Shown here piece after piece: positions 1 through 10,749 of a stretch of DNA of 64,000 nucleotides. The DNA lies in contig CP038108.1 of assembly GCA_004519485.1 (NCBI GenBank), positions 310,001 through 374,000 on the forward strand. Reading direction: 5' to 3'. Source of the stretch: Nannochloropsis oceanica (Eukaryota > Sar > Eustigmatophyceae > Eustigmatales > Monodopsidaceae). The first letter of the stretch is position 1. Each line of letters begins with the position of its first letter. The translations under genes and the position numbers were made by a program. The notes under the pieces are model-generated. The model was not told the origin of the DNA. It made no database searches and saw only the letters and a list, made by a program, of their open reading frames with translations.

Positions 1-13
1 TCCCTCCCCCAAG

Positions 14-769
14 CATCGGTACCCCCCTCAACGAGCCGGCCATGCGCTCCACCCGCCATAAACTCTTCCCTGCCGTCGGCTACCTCTACCCCGCAGGCAC
101 TGCCCGCCTGGCCGAGGTCACGGACGAAGGACAGATGGAAGGGGCCTTAAGCGCTGTGCCTGAGTACCAGAAGCTGTATGCTTCCATCGCGGGGGCAAAG
201 GTACGTCGTTGGCTTTCCCTCCCTCCATTCCTCTCTCCCTCCCTCTCTTCCTCCCTCGCCCTCTCACTGTTTTCTAGACCGTGGCAGTTGAGGGCTGCCA
301 GTCGTTTGAATTCGTCGTGGCGTTGTCTCAACACTCCCGCTCGCTCCCTCCCCTCCTCCCTCAGGACAAGACGCTGGAGGACTTGTTCTACGAGAAGGAT
401 GTTCAGGCCCTGGAGGTGGCCTTCGAGGGGCAGATGCACTTTGCTCCTTTCTACGCCTACGTCAAGCTGAAGCAGCAAGAGATCAGGTAGGGTGAGAGGG
501 AGGGAGGGGGGGAGGGACAGAGGAAAGAGTGAGTGTCACGTAGAGGGGCTGCCACGTCATGTCTGGCCGTGACCGACAGTGTCATTTACCGCCTACCCCT
601 CCCTCCCTCCCTCCCTCCCTCCCTCCCTCCCTCCCTCCCTCCCTTTCTCAGAAACCTGGTCTGGATCGCCGAGTGCATCCTGCAAGGGCAGAAGGACGAA
701 ATTAACAAATTCGTTCCGATCTTTTCCGACTCATCCCCCTGGCGACTGGCCGGGAAGTTGAATCGCTAA
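14..769 (+). CDS. V-type H+-ATPase V0 subunit d, 3' part
   Basis: This is the C-terminal part of subunit d (Vma6/ATP6V0D), the V0 subunit that couples the rotor stalk to the proteolipid ring of the vacuolar proton pump. Three exons are visible: about 14-200, 365-486 and 652-769, with GT-AG borders and consistent phase; the gene begins before the window. Family-typical blocks are KLFPAVGYLYPAG, EDLFYEKDVQALEVAFEGQ, and NLVWIAECILQGQKDEINKF just before the end at PIF. Both introns end in long CCCT tracts. The start at 14 is a probable acceptor (AAG at 11-13), not a start codon. Family assignment is firm; the exact left boundary is not. Confidence 0.88.
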
Positions 770-1487
770 GAAGCAAGAGGGAGGGAGGGAGGGAGGGAGG
801 GACGGCCGGACGGAGAAAGGGAGGAGAGAAGTGGAAAAGAGTTGTGTGTGTTGATGTAGATGTGAAGATAAACAAGATTTGGGTTTCAAATTTTTAATAG
901 ATTGAAGAAATAGGGGAAAGGGGAAAAAGAGAAGAGAAGAGGGTGAGAAAGAGCGCGCGCGTGAAGAGGCGGTGGAGGAGAAATATGGAGGGGAGGAACA
1001 GAGGGAAGGAGAGGACGGCGACCGTGGGTGCACTCAGTGGGTGCATTCAGTATATGCACTAAAAAGGGAGAGGAGAGGAAAGAAGAGAGGGACTGAGGGA
1101 GAACAAAGAGCTCGTCAAAGGCAAAGAAAGAGCGCTACCATTACACTCGGCGTGATAATGGCCATGACCTACTCCCAGCCACTCATTCCCCCCCCACATC
1201 ATGCATATACCACCACCCACACAGTACGTACACCCTTAAAGTTCATATGCGCCAAAAGCAGACTGTTAACGTTGTTGCTTATTGCATTTCCCTAAATTTC
1301 GCCATACAACTACTCATTCAATTACCCTGTATTCGCCATCCGACACAACCACGTCCTCTTCCGTCCGTTGATTTCTTCATCGTTACCATCGCCACAGATG
1401 CCGATAACTTACCATTGCTTATGAGTATGCAAAGTTAATGAAGCTATGTACATTCTCCCCTCCCTCCCTCCCTCTGGGACCTATATT
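770..1487. other. Spacer, simple-sequence rich
   Basis: This spacer lies between the 3' ends of two converging genes. It holds GGGA/GAGA simple sequence at about 776-1110, then a more mixed AT-richer part. The short reading frames here have the composition of simple repeat and match nothing I recognise. No gene is supported. Confidence 0.6.
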
Positions 1488-2504
1488 CTATAGTTTCTCT
1501 TTCTTCTTCCTCTCCTTCTCCTTCTCCGTCTGCCCTACTCTCAATGCCGTGACAAACACTCGAGCCCTCTCCGCTAGTTCCCCCTCCTTCAATCCAGGTT
1601 TGAACAACGTTGAGCCCAAGGCAAAGCCCGTGGCACCCCCTGCAATGTAAGCAGGCATATCTACCGCCTGCACCCCTCCCGATACCAACAAACGGGCAGG
1701 AGGAGGTAGTACAGCCGCGATCGACGCCACCATTCCAGGCGGCGCTGCTTGAGAAGGGAAAAGTTTGAGGACGTGCGCACCGTGGTTAAGCGCAAGGAAT
1801 GCTTCGCTGGGGGTGAGGATCCCGGGCAGGACAAGGAGGCCATGGGCCTTGGCACGCGCCAGAATGACTGGGTCGGTGTGGGGACAGCTGATAAATGAAG
1901 CACCAGCGGCGGCGGCGAGGTCGACTTGGTCGGGAGAGATGACTGTGGCGGCGCCAAGGGCAAAGGGGAGAGGCTTCTGCTCGGGGAAGGAGGTGGAGGA
2001 GAGGGAGGAGGAAGAAGAGGTAAGAGCCCGGAGGCCTTCCAAGCCGGCAGGGGACTCGGCAGGTATGCTGATCATGGTCAGCCCTTCTTGCCGCAAGGTC
2101 ATTACCACCTTTGGCAGGTCCACCGCAGCTACACCACGCAAGACGGCAACGAGCGGACAGGCGTCAAGGCACACCAAGGCGTGGGCTTCTTTAGGACTCA
2201 TTGAGGTGCTGGGGATGGTATCAATGGTGGTGTGGTGGGGATCGTGATGCTGTTGAGTGGACGAGACCGGTTCTTGCCGGGAAAGCCACGCCACATCGTT
2301 GTCGACGAAGGGTCTGGCCGCGGCCTTTATTAGGTGGGTTTGTCTTTCGACAAGGCGGCAGGCAGGGGACATGGGGGAGGGTGGTGTTCCGCAGCTGCTT
2401 TGTTGAAGAAGAAACGATGAAGTCAATGTCCAAGCATTACCACCATTTCCAAGCAGTAGTAGGAGTGGCCAGGCAGCTGAGCGAGACCCAGCCAGGGCGC
2501 GCAT
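1488..2504 (-). CDS. KDPG/KDPGal aldolase-family protein, signal-peptide-like N-terminus
   Basis: A 338-residue class I aldolase-fold protein of the 2-keto-3-deoxy-6-phosphogluconate/-galactonate aldolase family, closest in motif pattern to DgoA. The start is the ATG at 2504; the frame runs further up only to a TTG. The N-terminus is hydrophobic (AAWPLLLLLGNGGNA), suggesting a signal or first part of a plastid presequence. Core blocks are LVAVLRGVAAVDL, GAATVISPDQVDLA, SCPHTDPVILARA, LVLPGILTPSEAF, HVLKLFPSQ, with the likely Schiff-base lysine in LKLFP, and GFALGSTLFKPG. The block that is IEVPLNSP/VEIPLNSP in DgoA-type enzymes reads ISIPAESP, so the catalytic glutamate appears replaced by serine. 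Activity is therefore uncertain. It sits upstream of nothing on its strand and ends in a Lys/Glu-rich tail. Confidence 0.82.
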   Translation of the reverse strand: MRALAGSRSAAWPLLLLLGNGGNAWTLTSSFLLQQSSCGTPPSPMSPACRLVERQTHLIKAAARPFVDNDVAWLSRQEPVSSTQQHHDPHHTTIDTIPSTSMSPKEAHALVCLDACPLVAVLRGVAAVDLPKVVMTLRQEGLTMISIPAESPAGLEGLRALTSSSSSLSSTSFPEQKPLPFALGAATVISPDQVDLAAAAGASFISCPHTDPVILARAKAHGLLVLPGILTPSEAFLALNHGAHVLKLFPSQAAPPGMVASIAAVLPPPARLLVSGGVQAVDMPAYIAGGATGFALGSTLFKPGLKEGELAERARVFVTALRVGQTEKEKERKKKEKL

Positions 2505-2705
2505 GGCCTGTCGTGGGATGGTAGGGATGGTGTGGGTGTGAGGGGTTGCCAAGACACATTGTCAGTTGACACGTCAAGGACGAGGAGTCACCGAGTAGTG
2601 CAGTGGCGAAGAAAGTACGAGCTCCGGAGTCCGACTGGCCCATCATTCGGACTAGACTGTGTTTCGTTCTTTCGTCTTACTTTTCATCCTATCATTATCA
2701 AACCA

Positions 2706-4946
2706 CTACAACCGCGCCACCAAACCCTGGCTCTTGCGCACCAGCTCCCGCAACAAATTGGCGGGTTTGAAATGTGGGCTCTGTGGATACTGCCTTGCAT
2801 AGCACTCCAACCCTGCCAAGAGCTTGGGTAAACCCACGTGATGCTCCGCATAGTACATCGGCCCTCCCCGCCATGCCGGGAAACCATAACCATAAATCCA
2901 GACAATGTCAATATCCCCACCATTTGTCGCGATTCCCTCCTCGAGAATTTTTATCCCTTCGTTCAGGAGAGGGAACAAACTGCGCTCCAGAATCTCCTTG
3001 TCCGTATGTGGAGGGCTGCGGGGTTCCATCCCCTTGGTCTTGCGGTACTTTTCAAGGAACGTCTGCACGGTGGGATCAGGGAGAGGCGTGCGGCCTTTAC
3101 CGATGGAAGGATCGTATTTATACCAGCCAAGACCATTCTTTTGTCCCAGCCTCCCGGTGAGCTCGCAGAGCTTGTCGGCCACGTCTGTTTCTCGTTCTAC
3201 TGCTGCTGTTCGCGTGATGCTACCGTTTTGCTGCCGGAGTCGACGTTGGCGATGTTGCTTGATCCGTAAGGCGACGTCTAGGCCGGCAATATCAGACATG
3301 ACGAAGGGTCCGACGGGAAAGCCGAAGTCAAAGAGCAGTTTGTCGATGCGGTAGGGGTCAGCGCCCTCTTCCACCATAAACTGTAACTCCTTTTGATAAC
3401 TAAACAACATTCGATTCCCCACAAATCCGTCACAATTCCCTACAACTACACACACCTTCTTCATCGGCTTGGTCACCGCCGCTACCGCCGCTATCGTCTC
3501 AGGTAACGTCTTGGCCCCCTTCACCACCTCCACCAACTTCATAAGATGCGCCGGGGAAAAGAAATGCATGCCTATCACCCGCCCCTCTCTCTTCGTGCAC
3601 TTTGCGATCTCGTCAATCGACAATGTACTCGTGTTTGTCGCCAATATCGTTTTCGGCGAACAATGAGAATCCAACCTCATGAAAATATCTTTTTTCAACG
3701 CCATGTCCTCATACACAGCCTCCACCACCATGTCACACTCCCCTAAATCCTGTATGGACAAGGTCCCGTGGAATCGCCCACTAGTCGCCAATGCCGCCGC
3801 CTGCCCTGGTGTCATTTGGCCTCGACGAACACGGGAGGTTATTATCCCCTGGACCACCTTATGTGCTCTTGCCAAGGCCTCGGCTTGCACCTCGACTAGC
3901 GTAACCCGCACGCCGGCATCAAGGAAGGCAACCGCTATGCCTGCCCCCATGGTGCCCCCACCAACCACCCCGACATGTTTCATTATAGGTGTACTCCCAG
4001 CTAGATCCGCGTGATGATTCAATGCCACCATCCGCTCACTGAAAAAGACGTGACGGCGGGCTTTGGACTCCTCGCTTTGTAGTAAGCGATTGAAGATGCT
4101 CGTTTCTATCCGCAGGCCTTCCTGAGGGTCAAGCAAAGCGGCCGCTGCTATAGCCTCACAGCACCCATGCTGTGCCGTTCCACCACGAGTAGGCACGTCT
4201 ATCTTGATTCCTGATTTCTTGGCCAGACTATGACAGAGTTCCAAGGGGGGGGATGTCGAGGAGGAAGTAGAAGAGGAGGACGAGCTTGCAGCAAACTCGG
4301 GTACTTGCAAGTCAATCGCACGACGTACAGGCACCGCTGCCCCTCTTTTCGGACAGACGAATGCTAATGACGCTTGCATTAACGCGGCATCTCCTCCCTT
4401 CCCGTCCCCCACAAGCACGTCTACTAAGCCTGACTTGTGCGCGGCGGTGGCCGGAATAGGGTTCCCTGTCACAATCATCTTCAACGCTATTTCCAATCCC
4501 ACCAGCCGCGGCAGTCGCTGCGTCCCTCCTGCTCCTGGAATCAAGCCAAGTTTGACCTCTGGAAGGCCCAGACGGGCATCGGGCATGGCGACGCGGTAAT
4601 GGCAAGCGAGGGCGAGCTCTAGCCCTCCGCCGAAGGCGTAATTATGGATGCAGGCGACCACGGGGATGGTTGCGGCCTCCATCTCCTCAATCAGCAGACT
4701 GAGCGGTCCAACTTCATTACTTCGAGACGGGGAAGTGTCGAATTCCTTGATGTCTGCACCGCCGGAAAAGGGCAGCCCTTCCCCAGCAATCAGAAGAATG
4801 GCCCGGACCCTGGCGTCCTTCTTTGCGGCGGCCACGGCGTGATGGAGGGCTCTGCACGTAGCTTTAGAGAGGGCGTTCACGGGAGGGTTGCTGAAGCGAA
4901 TGACAGCCACACATGTCTCGGGGAGGATGGACGTGGAGACGCTCAT
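2706..4946 (-). CDS. Peroxisomal bifunctional enoyl-CoA hydratase / 3-hydroxyacyl-CoA dehydrogenase
   Basis: A 746-residue type-1 multifunctional beta-oxidation enzyme (EHHADH/MFP class) on one uninterrupted frame. The N-terminal crotonase domain (about 1-200) has GGADIKEFD for the oxyanion hole, and GGGLELALACHYRVA and LGLPEVKLGLIPGAGGTQRL for the two catalytic glutamates. A linker with poly-Ser follows. The NAD-binding domain starts near 325 with VGVVGGGTMGAGIA, followed by LATNTSTLSI and the catalytic-His block GMHFFSPAHLMKLVEVVKG. The C-terminal helical dehydrogenase domains contain VGNRMLFSYQKE and GLGWYKYD. The C-terminus is ARL, a recognised variant of the peroxisomal PTS1 signal. It hydrates enoyl-CoA and oxidises the hydroxyacyl-CoA product. 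A mitochondrial single-function dehydrogenase lies at 44.4-46.2 kb. Confidence 0.95.
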   Translation of the reverse strand: MSVSTSILPETCVAVIRFSNPPVNALSKATCRALHHAVAAAKKDARVRAILLIAGEGLPFSGGADIKEFDTSPSRSNEVGPLSLLIEEMEAATIPVVACIHNYAFGGGLELALACHYRVAMPDARLGLPEVKLGLIPGAGGTQRLPRLVGLEIALKMIVTGNPIPATAAHKSGLVDVLVGDGKGGDAALMQASLAFVCPKRGAAVPVRRAIDLQVPEFAASSSSSSTSSSTSPPLELCHSLAKKSGIKIDVPTRGGTAQHGCCEAIAAAALLDPQEGLRIETSIFNRLLQSEESKARRHVFFSERMVALNHHADLAGSTPIMKHVGVVGGGTMGAGIAVAFLDAGVRVTLVEVQAEALARAHKVVQGIITSRVRRGQMTPGQAAALATSGRFHGTLSIQDLGECDMVVEAVYEDMALKKDIFMRLDSHCSPKTILATNTSTLSIDEIAKCTKREGRVIGMHFFSPAHLMKLVEVVKGAKTLPETIAAVAAVTKPMKKVCVVVGNCDGFVGNRMLFSYQKELQFMVEEGADPYRIDKLLFDFGFPVGPFVMSDIAGLDVALRIKQHRQRRLRQQNGSITRTAAVERETDVADKLCELTGRLGQKNGLGWYKYDPSIGKGRTPLPDPTVQTFLEKYRKTKGMEPRSPPHTDKEILERSLFPLLNEGIKILEEGIATNGGDIDIVWIYGYGFPAWRGGPMYYAEHHVGLPKLLAGLECYARQYPQSPHFKPANLLRELVRKSQGLVARL

Positions 4947-5387
4947 GTTTGACCTGTGTAGATGGTCGTGGGGTGAGGGGTTGTGAGGTAGAGAAGCGGG
5001 GATGCTAGCGGGAGCTATTTCCTGCGTTTAATTACCATTTCCTCAACACAAGCAAGCCCGAAGTCTATTATTATCACTCTTAATCTGCATGGAAACCAAT
5101 GGACATGTACAAAGGGGCTTTTGGGCCGAAGATCTATCTGCTTGGTGTAATTGGTAAATGCAAGTGGCATTTGGGGGTGGGGAGGTTAATTTCTGGTGCC
5201 CATCACAATTTTCGATAGATACAAAAGAATGAATCAACAATCAACCTCCCTTTCAAAAAACTTCAAACGAAATCGCGTGATTATCTAATATACTTTGCAC
5301 AACAATCGCATTGCGACTCTTTCCCAGTCTTATCAATCCTACCCCTACCTCCCTTTTCTCCCTCCCCCCTCAGCTCGCTCGCCTCCG
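4947..5387. promoter_or_regulatory. Upstream region of the bifunctional enzyme gene
   Basis: These 441 bases separate the start of the beta-oxidation gene from the 3' end of the next minus-strand gene. They are AT-rich in the middle and contain no recognisable gene. The promoter of the beta-oxidation gene should lie at the left end, and the 3' UTR of the carrier gene at the right end. No individual motif can be assigned. Confidence 0.4.
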
Positions 5388-6674
5388 TCACTTCGAAAGC
5401 AAGTGATGGAATTCTCTCTTCAAGGTATCGTACACACTCATCGAAATCATCGTCGAGGGAGTATAAAAAGCAATCCGTGCCCCTGAGCCCTTAAACAAGC
5501 CGTGAAATCCCTCCCGTCGGTATACTTTGGTCAATCCATCAAGAGTGTTGTGGTATTGCTCCACTACCACCTTCGCTGCTGCTGCCGTTATTTTTCCTCC
5601 TCCTCCTCCAAGTGGTGGCAGTATTGATGGCATTGGATGAGAGTGATGTCCATGAATGGAGCTATTGTTGGCAAGTTTCGATGTTGCTGGCACCGTCGGC
5701 GGTGACGCTGAGGGGGTGGAGGAGGGGGAGGAAGAGGAGGAGGAGGGCGAGGAGGAGGAAGACCCTCGTTGCACCTGCAGACGGAGTCGAACCAAGTCTA
5801 CAGGATTGGTGATAAAAGAGGCCAGAGACCCAGCGCCAGCGGCTGACGCTAAGGTTAAGTGGAAGGGCAAGTCTTCTTGTGTGGCCAGTCCCACGGAGGT
5901 CGCGCTCCACTGCTTGAATTTCTCGTAGAACAAAAAGTAAAAAGCAGAGAACGGACCAAAGGACAGCAGTGTTGCCCCGTATCCTCTGTATACCCCCCTC
6001 AATCCTTCCGTTTGCATGATGGTTGATAGTGCATGCCACGTCCCACGGTACATAGGTAGGGTCCCAGAAATTTCTTGTCCGCTCCGCAATCGACGTTGAA
6101 CTTGCAAGCGTTCTTTCACCACGTCCACGGGAACGTATATCAAGCAGGAGACTGTCTCTGCGGCCATTCCCGCGCCAAAATGCCCAACAAATTCATAGTT
6201 TTCTTGTAGGGCTGGCATGCCCAGGAAAGCCTTTTTGGCTTGTTCGTACGTGGTGAGGTAGAGGACGAAGGCCGGGGTGCCAATGCTTATGACGGTGCCG
6301 AGCCCACGATACAACCCACCAATACCCTCATGCCGCAGCGTCTGTCGGACCACTTGCAACGTGCCCGAGAATTCACTCCCCGGATTTTGAAGACGGGCTT
6401 TGCATGTGTCGAGGGGGTGGCAGAGGATCCGGGAGATGACCCCGGCGGTGGCACTGGCGAGCATGGACTCGAGGAACTCAAAAAGGGTGGGGGAAGAGAT
6501 TGAGTGAGACGTTGGAAAGGGGAAGGGGAAAAAGGGGCTTCAGAAGGTCCGACATCCAATCAATCTAGGAAGTCGGTCGGGCAGGACAAGGCAATAAAAG
6601 TCATAGTGAGGACTGATGGCCTTACATACCTGGTTTGACGAGCCCGCGGCAGCAACCTCCTCCCCTCCCTCCAT
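5388..6674 (-). CDS. Mitochondrial carrier family protein (SLC25)
   Basis: A six-helix carrier of the mitochondrial inner membrane with the three signature repeats HPLDTCKARLQ, VPVDVVKERLQVQ and NPVDLVRLRLQVQ. I place a short first exon at 6674-6630 (ATG, 15 codons, ending GSSNQ) with donor GTATGT at 6629-6624. It joins in phase to an acceptor just upstream of the sequence FLESMLASATAGVIS. This completes helix 1, which would be cut short if the in-frame ATG at 6464 were the start. A Ser/Pro-rich low-complexity insertion lies after the third signature, between helices 5 and 6. The substrate cannot be read from the sequence. It is divergent from the phosphoesterase gene to the right. Confidence 0.9.
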
Positions 6675-7034
6675 GGCTGCAGCTGTGACCAAGTGAAAGC
6701 AGCACCAGGTGGCCTGTGTGGTGGATGGCGAGTGAGGGCTCGGGGTAAGGCTGTGTGTGCTAGTCGAGACGTCAAAATGTTGTGACGGCGAGGCGCTTGT
6801 CGCTGGTGAAGCAGGAACTCGCCGAAACTGGCAGAGATGCTGACACTACCAATAGCCCCCTTTGCCTTGCCTCCTTCCCTGCCATCTTCTCATTGCCATC
6901 ATATCTCCAAACAGTTATAAGGCACTGGGAGGCGTGACACAACTATCAATAGCCCGTGGACCATCCGTGACCGCCGCAGCGGCAATCACCACAGTATAGC
7001 GCAGGAGCGAGAAAATTAGTTGAGGTTCCCACAC
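6675..7034. promoter_or_regulatory. Shared divergent promoter region
   Basis: These 360 bases separate the start codons of two divergent genes, the carrier and the phosphoesterase, and must hold both promoters. No TATA element or other known box stands out. No further gene is seen. Confidence 0.45.
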
Positions 7035-8214
7035 ATGGCCGGTCTCGTTCCAACCGCCTTTTCGATCTTGACTTGGAACATTTACTTTGCGCCGCATCAA
7101 TGGGCAACGCGGATGCAACATATTTTAGCCGAGTGTGAGCGATTACAGCCGGACGTGCTGTGCTTTCAAGAGGTTTTGCCACCCTTTATGGCTTTGTTGC
7201 AGGACGAAGAAAAGCCGACGGAGTTGATGATCAGCTCCAATAACGACGAAAACGCCAGCGGTGGCCGCAACAGCTGGCTGGCACGGAATGACTACATATG
7301 TTCAACCCTTGATCCTAAAGGGATTGTACCTTACGGCGTGTTGACGATGGTCAAACGCAAGCATCGCCCCCACTTCCAGAGCCTGGATTTACCAAGCCGC
7401 ATGGGAAGAAGACTGCTCTTGACCCACCTTGAAAGTATGGGGCGGGGAGTCGAGGGAGAAGAAGTCGAAAGTAAAGGAAAACTAATTGAAGAGTGGATCA
7501 TAGGTAATGTTCACTTGGAGTCCTTGGATTCCACGACGCTGCGGGCGGAGCAGTTGAGAAATGCCGGTGTGAGCCTGAGCTTGAAGGAGGAGAGGATAAA
7601 TGTAGTCCTGTGCGGGGACTTTAAGTAAGTGGGGTTGGTGTGTATTTCACTCGACAAGTCGAAGGTGGGTGTGTATATTTCATTCTGGTATCAAACAATG
7701 GAAGATGCATTCTCAGGCACCGACATGCCCTTTCGCCTCCCCCCTCCTCCCGTCCTCCACTTCCTTTCCCCCGCCCAGTTTCTGCTCGGAACGCAATTAC
7801 GACATTGGCGACTCCTTACAGAGTCTTGAGAACGAAGTTCTCCCGTTGGCACTACCCTCTTTCCAAGACCTATGGCCCTCGGTGAAAAAAGGGACCAAAG
7901 AGGAGAAAGAAGGCTTCACATTCGACGGGACGAGAAACACACTCATTCGCATGCCACGACCAGACCCGCAAATGCGGTACGACAGGGTGTTGTGGAGGGG
8001 AACTGGACGGAAAGAGCAGCAGCAGCAGCAGCAGCAGAAGCTCCAGAAATTCCAGAATCAGGCGCAAGAGAAATTGAAAGGCTCGATGGCGGAAGTGGCA
8101 GGGAGGGGGTGGAGGCCACGCGATATACGTTTGGTGGGAACTGATCCGGTGAAGGGAGGTCTGTTCCTCTCCGACCATTTTGGGCTGCTTGCCACGTTTG
8201 AAAAAGAGCAATGA
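7035..8214 (+). CDS. Endonuclease/exonuclease/phosphatase family protein, TDP2-like
   Basis: A metal-dependent phosphodiesterase-fold protein of about 340 residues in two exons, 7035-7624 and 7779-8214. The start is the ATG of MAGLVPTAF; the longer frame begins only with TTG. The first exon has the typical opening ILTWNIYFAP (metal/Asn motif), then PDVLCFQEVLPPF with the catalytic Glu. The splice join creates GDFNFCSERNYDIGD across the boundary, the expected Asp/Asn motif, which confirms the intron. The last block is SDHFGLLATF, the catalytic Asp-His pair. Family relatives include tyrosyl-DNA phosphodiesterase 2 and other EEP nucleases; the motif spacing favours a TDP2-like enzyme, but the substrate is inferred. 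A poly-Gln run lies near 8016-8036. Confidence 0.85.
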
Positions 8215-8345
8215 TGCCCATATAGAACAGAGGAGAATCTGGAAATATAAGGTGTACACAGCGCAAAGTAAGTTGAGCACATAGACGTAAAAAAACAATG
8301 ATTGATGCTGCTGTTTTTAATTTGCGCATTCATTTTTTCGATAAT

Positions 8346-9540
8346 CTATGCGTGTGGTTGTGGCTGTGGCGATATTGACGAAGAGGGCGAGGAAAAGGAA
8401 GAGGGCGGCGATTGAGGAATTGTTGTCATCGGTTTTGTGGAAGACAGCAAAGTAGACGGTATTCCTGGTACTGTAGATTGCTGCTGCTGCCGCTGTTGCT
8501 CCTCCTCAACCTTTTCTCGGAGTGTAGGCTGTGTGAAGAATGCGGAGCTCCACGGACCCACTTCATCAACAGGCCGACTTTTAAGGACTGTAATGATGTT
8601 ACGAGAATGACAATTAACATGTATCGAACAGTAACAAATGTGGTTTTTAAACGAAAGGAAAGAGGTATGGGAAAACTTATGAGATCATGTACAAAAGTTG
8701 CTTTCGCACCCGCTGACGTTTCAGGAGGAGGGAGGAGCGTACACTTGCCACAGGTGCTTTGTCATAATTGTTCTCTTCGAGCAATTGGAGTGAGTGGAGG
8801 TGTGTCCCTCCAGAGCACGAGACTTCTACACTAATCTACCGGCATAAACGTACCTTCTGACATATAAAGTCTCATGATGCTTTTCACCTCGGGATGCCGT
8901 CTCATGTAGTCCTCGTTCTCTGTCCGAAGTTGCGCACGATTTTTAGTTGGATGTACGTCCATGATGGCGGGGGAGGGAATTGTGGCGTTACTGCTGTTGC
9001 TGCTGCTGGGGGTAGTGGTTGTCGTATCCGTAAAGCAGGATGGGGCAGGCAGTTGGGCTTGGGCTGGTTGTCCTGCGTCGTTTTGCCGGGTGGTAGAGCC
9101 ATTCCTGCTGATGCTGGTGGCCCTAAGTGTGCTCTCACTCATGGCCTGTGTGTACGTATGATTGTCGAGGCGTTGAGTGAGTAGATTGTAAGTGCGATCG
9201 GGGAGAGAGAGGGGGGAAAGGCAGTACTTCATGAGTGGGGCTTCGCCGATAAGTTGTGAAGCCTGCTCTGAGTCGGCCTGGAGGAGTCTGTCCCTGAGAG
9301 GCTGTTGTGGGCACGTGCACCGTGCACCTGGAAAACACGTGTAAATCTGTGCATGTGCATACACGGTGCATATGCGCACGCAAACGCACAAGCGTGGGAA
9401 GAGAAAGACCGCGGTTGGGGGGGGGATGCAGGTGTGAAAGTGGCTGGTAAAAAGGGCTGCGTTGGCACGTATTGAATTGGCTCAGAGAAGGCTTCTTCAG
9501 GCGTACGACATTCACTCAGTGCGCAAATCGATAGACTCAC
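8346..9540 (-). CDS. RIIa-like (PKA regulatory-subunit dimerisation fold) protein
   Basis: A minus-strand gene of at least three exons: about 9540-9390, 9327-8854 and 8587-8346. The joins use GTGCGT and GTACGT donors and keep phase. The 5' end is unresolved, because no ATG precedes 9540 in frame. The conserved part is NEDYMRRHPEVKSIMRLYMS, continuing across the last intron to EVLKSRPVDEVGPWS. This pattern of a helix with HPEV/HPEI followed by a short hydrophobic helix and a Lys/Arg-Pro is seen in RIIa-domain proteins that dock AKAP-like partners, many of them ciliary. The remainder is Thr/Ser/Pro/Gln-rich and disordered. The family call is moderate; the role is unknown. Confidence 0.5.
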
Positions 9541-10749
9541 TACCCAAATACCAGGAAAGAAACCTGGACCTAAGCCGGTCTTGGTTCTTTATGGCATCCT
9601 CGGTGAGGGCTTATTATGGCGTGTTTTAAGGAGCAAACCATCCCTGTACCATGCACTCCCACGTGCAGGGCGCTCAGGACTTACAAGGTTGAATCATCTC
9701 GGGGTTGTACGGCCATGACACATCTATGCCTGTCCTCGATCATAGGTAGTAGATTGTAGAAGTAATATCTCAACGTATGTCAAAGTTTCAGTTATTCCAC
9801 TTCGACCTACCCTCTTTCTAATTTGTGAGAGAAACGGCTTTCAGATCTATCGAGAGTTATTTCGATTGATTTTGTCCATGGCCAACGACAAGACCAGTCC
9901 GTTTTCACCGTGCTTCGACCTTGGTTGGCTACACGCGTGATTAACTCTTATTGATCTGCAAGACCATAGCTATCCACAAACTCACTTCCCCTTCCCTGAG
10001 AGATTCAAAAACAAGTCTCACGGGTCGTGAGTGGACAGAAATCAAATACTAAACAAACAAACAAACAACAAAATCTGTGTATTAATAAATTTTTCTTTCT
10101 TGTTTTGTTTTCTCCCTTCTCATTTTGGTAGAGGAATGTGCATGGAAGGCGGGCTATCGACACGATTTATGTTTTGTTTTGTCGTTCTTGTTGGTGGTGT
10201 TATTCTTGTTGTTGTTCTCGTTCTTGTTGTTCGTGTTGTTGTTCGTGTTGTTGTTCGTGTTGTTGGCAGTGGTGGTGGTTGTGGTAATGTTTTTGTTGCT
10301 GGTCGCTAGGGACAATCAAATGTGTCGATCGTCGCCAGAGGGGTTGCCATAGGAAAAAGCAAGTACGATAGTAAGGGGTAGAGTGGGAAAGAAGGAGTGC
10401 CCCCAACGTCCTATCCTTATGATTCCCTCTCTCTATCCTCTCTTTATTTATATGTGTTGTATGTGCACACTCGTCTACCCAGACAGATCTGCCGGGCTAG
10501 GGCCTTCCGTGTTTCAGGATTTATGTCAGTGTGCCTTCCATAGTTATCCCCTTCTTTCTTTCACAAACAATCCTTCCCACGCACGCTCTCACATTCTCCG
10601 TCTCGGAACCGACTTTACTCCTGCCGGTTCCTCCTCTTCCTCTTCCTCTCTCTCTTTCTCTTCCTCTTCCTCTTTTCCCTTCTCCTTCTCCTCCTCCACC
10701 TCCTTTCTCTACGCAGACGCATACGTAAGACATGCACGCCCATCTGACC
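9541..10749. other. Spacer with GTT/CTTC simple repeats
   Basis: No gene is supported in this stretch. A GTT-type repeat (about 10180-10300) and a CCTCTT-type repeat (about 10625-10710) create long but meaningless reading frames rich in Val/Leu or Ser. A 60-codon frame without ATG lies at about 9558-9715 on the plus strand; it resembles nothing I know. Confidence 0.5.

Noticed and set aside
86-478. Long minus-strand frame over the V-ATPase exons
   Set aside because: It is antisense to a clearly conserved gene and crosses its introns; its Arg/Glu content reflects CCCT tracts.
9558-9715. Plus-strand frame with basic, Pro-rich residues and no ATG
   Set aside because: Composition is plausible for coding DNA but there is no start, no splice context and no recognisable family.
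10125-10352. Plus-strand frame rich in Val and Leu that looks like membrane helices
   Set aside because: It comes from a GTT/GTC simple repeat; no conserved residues and no variation typical of real helices.
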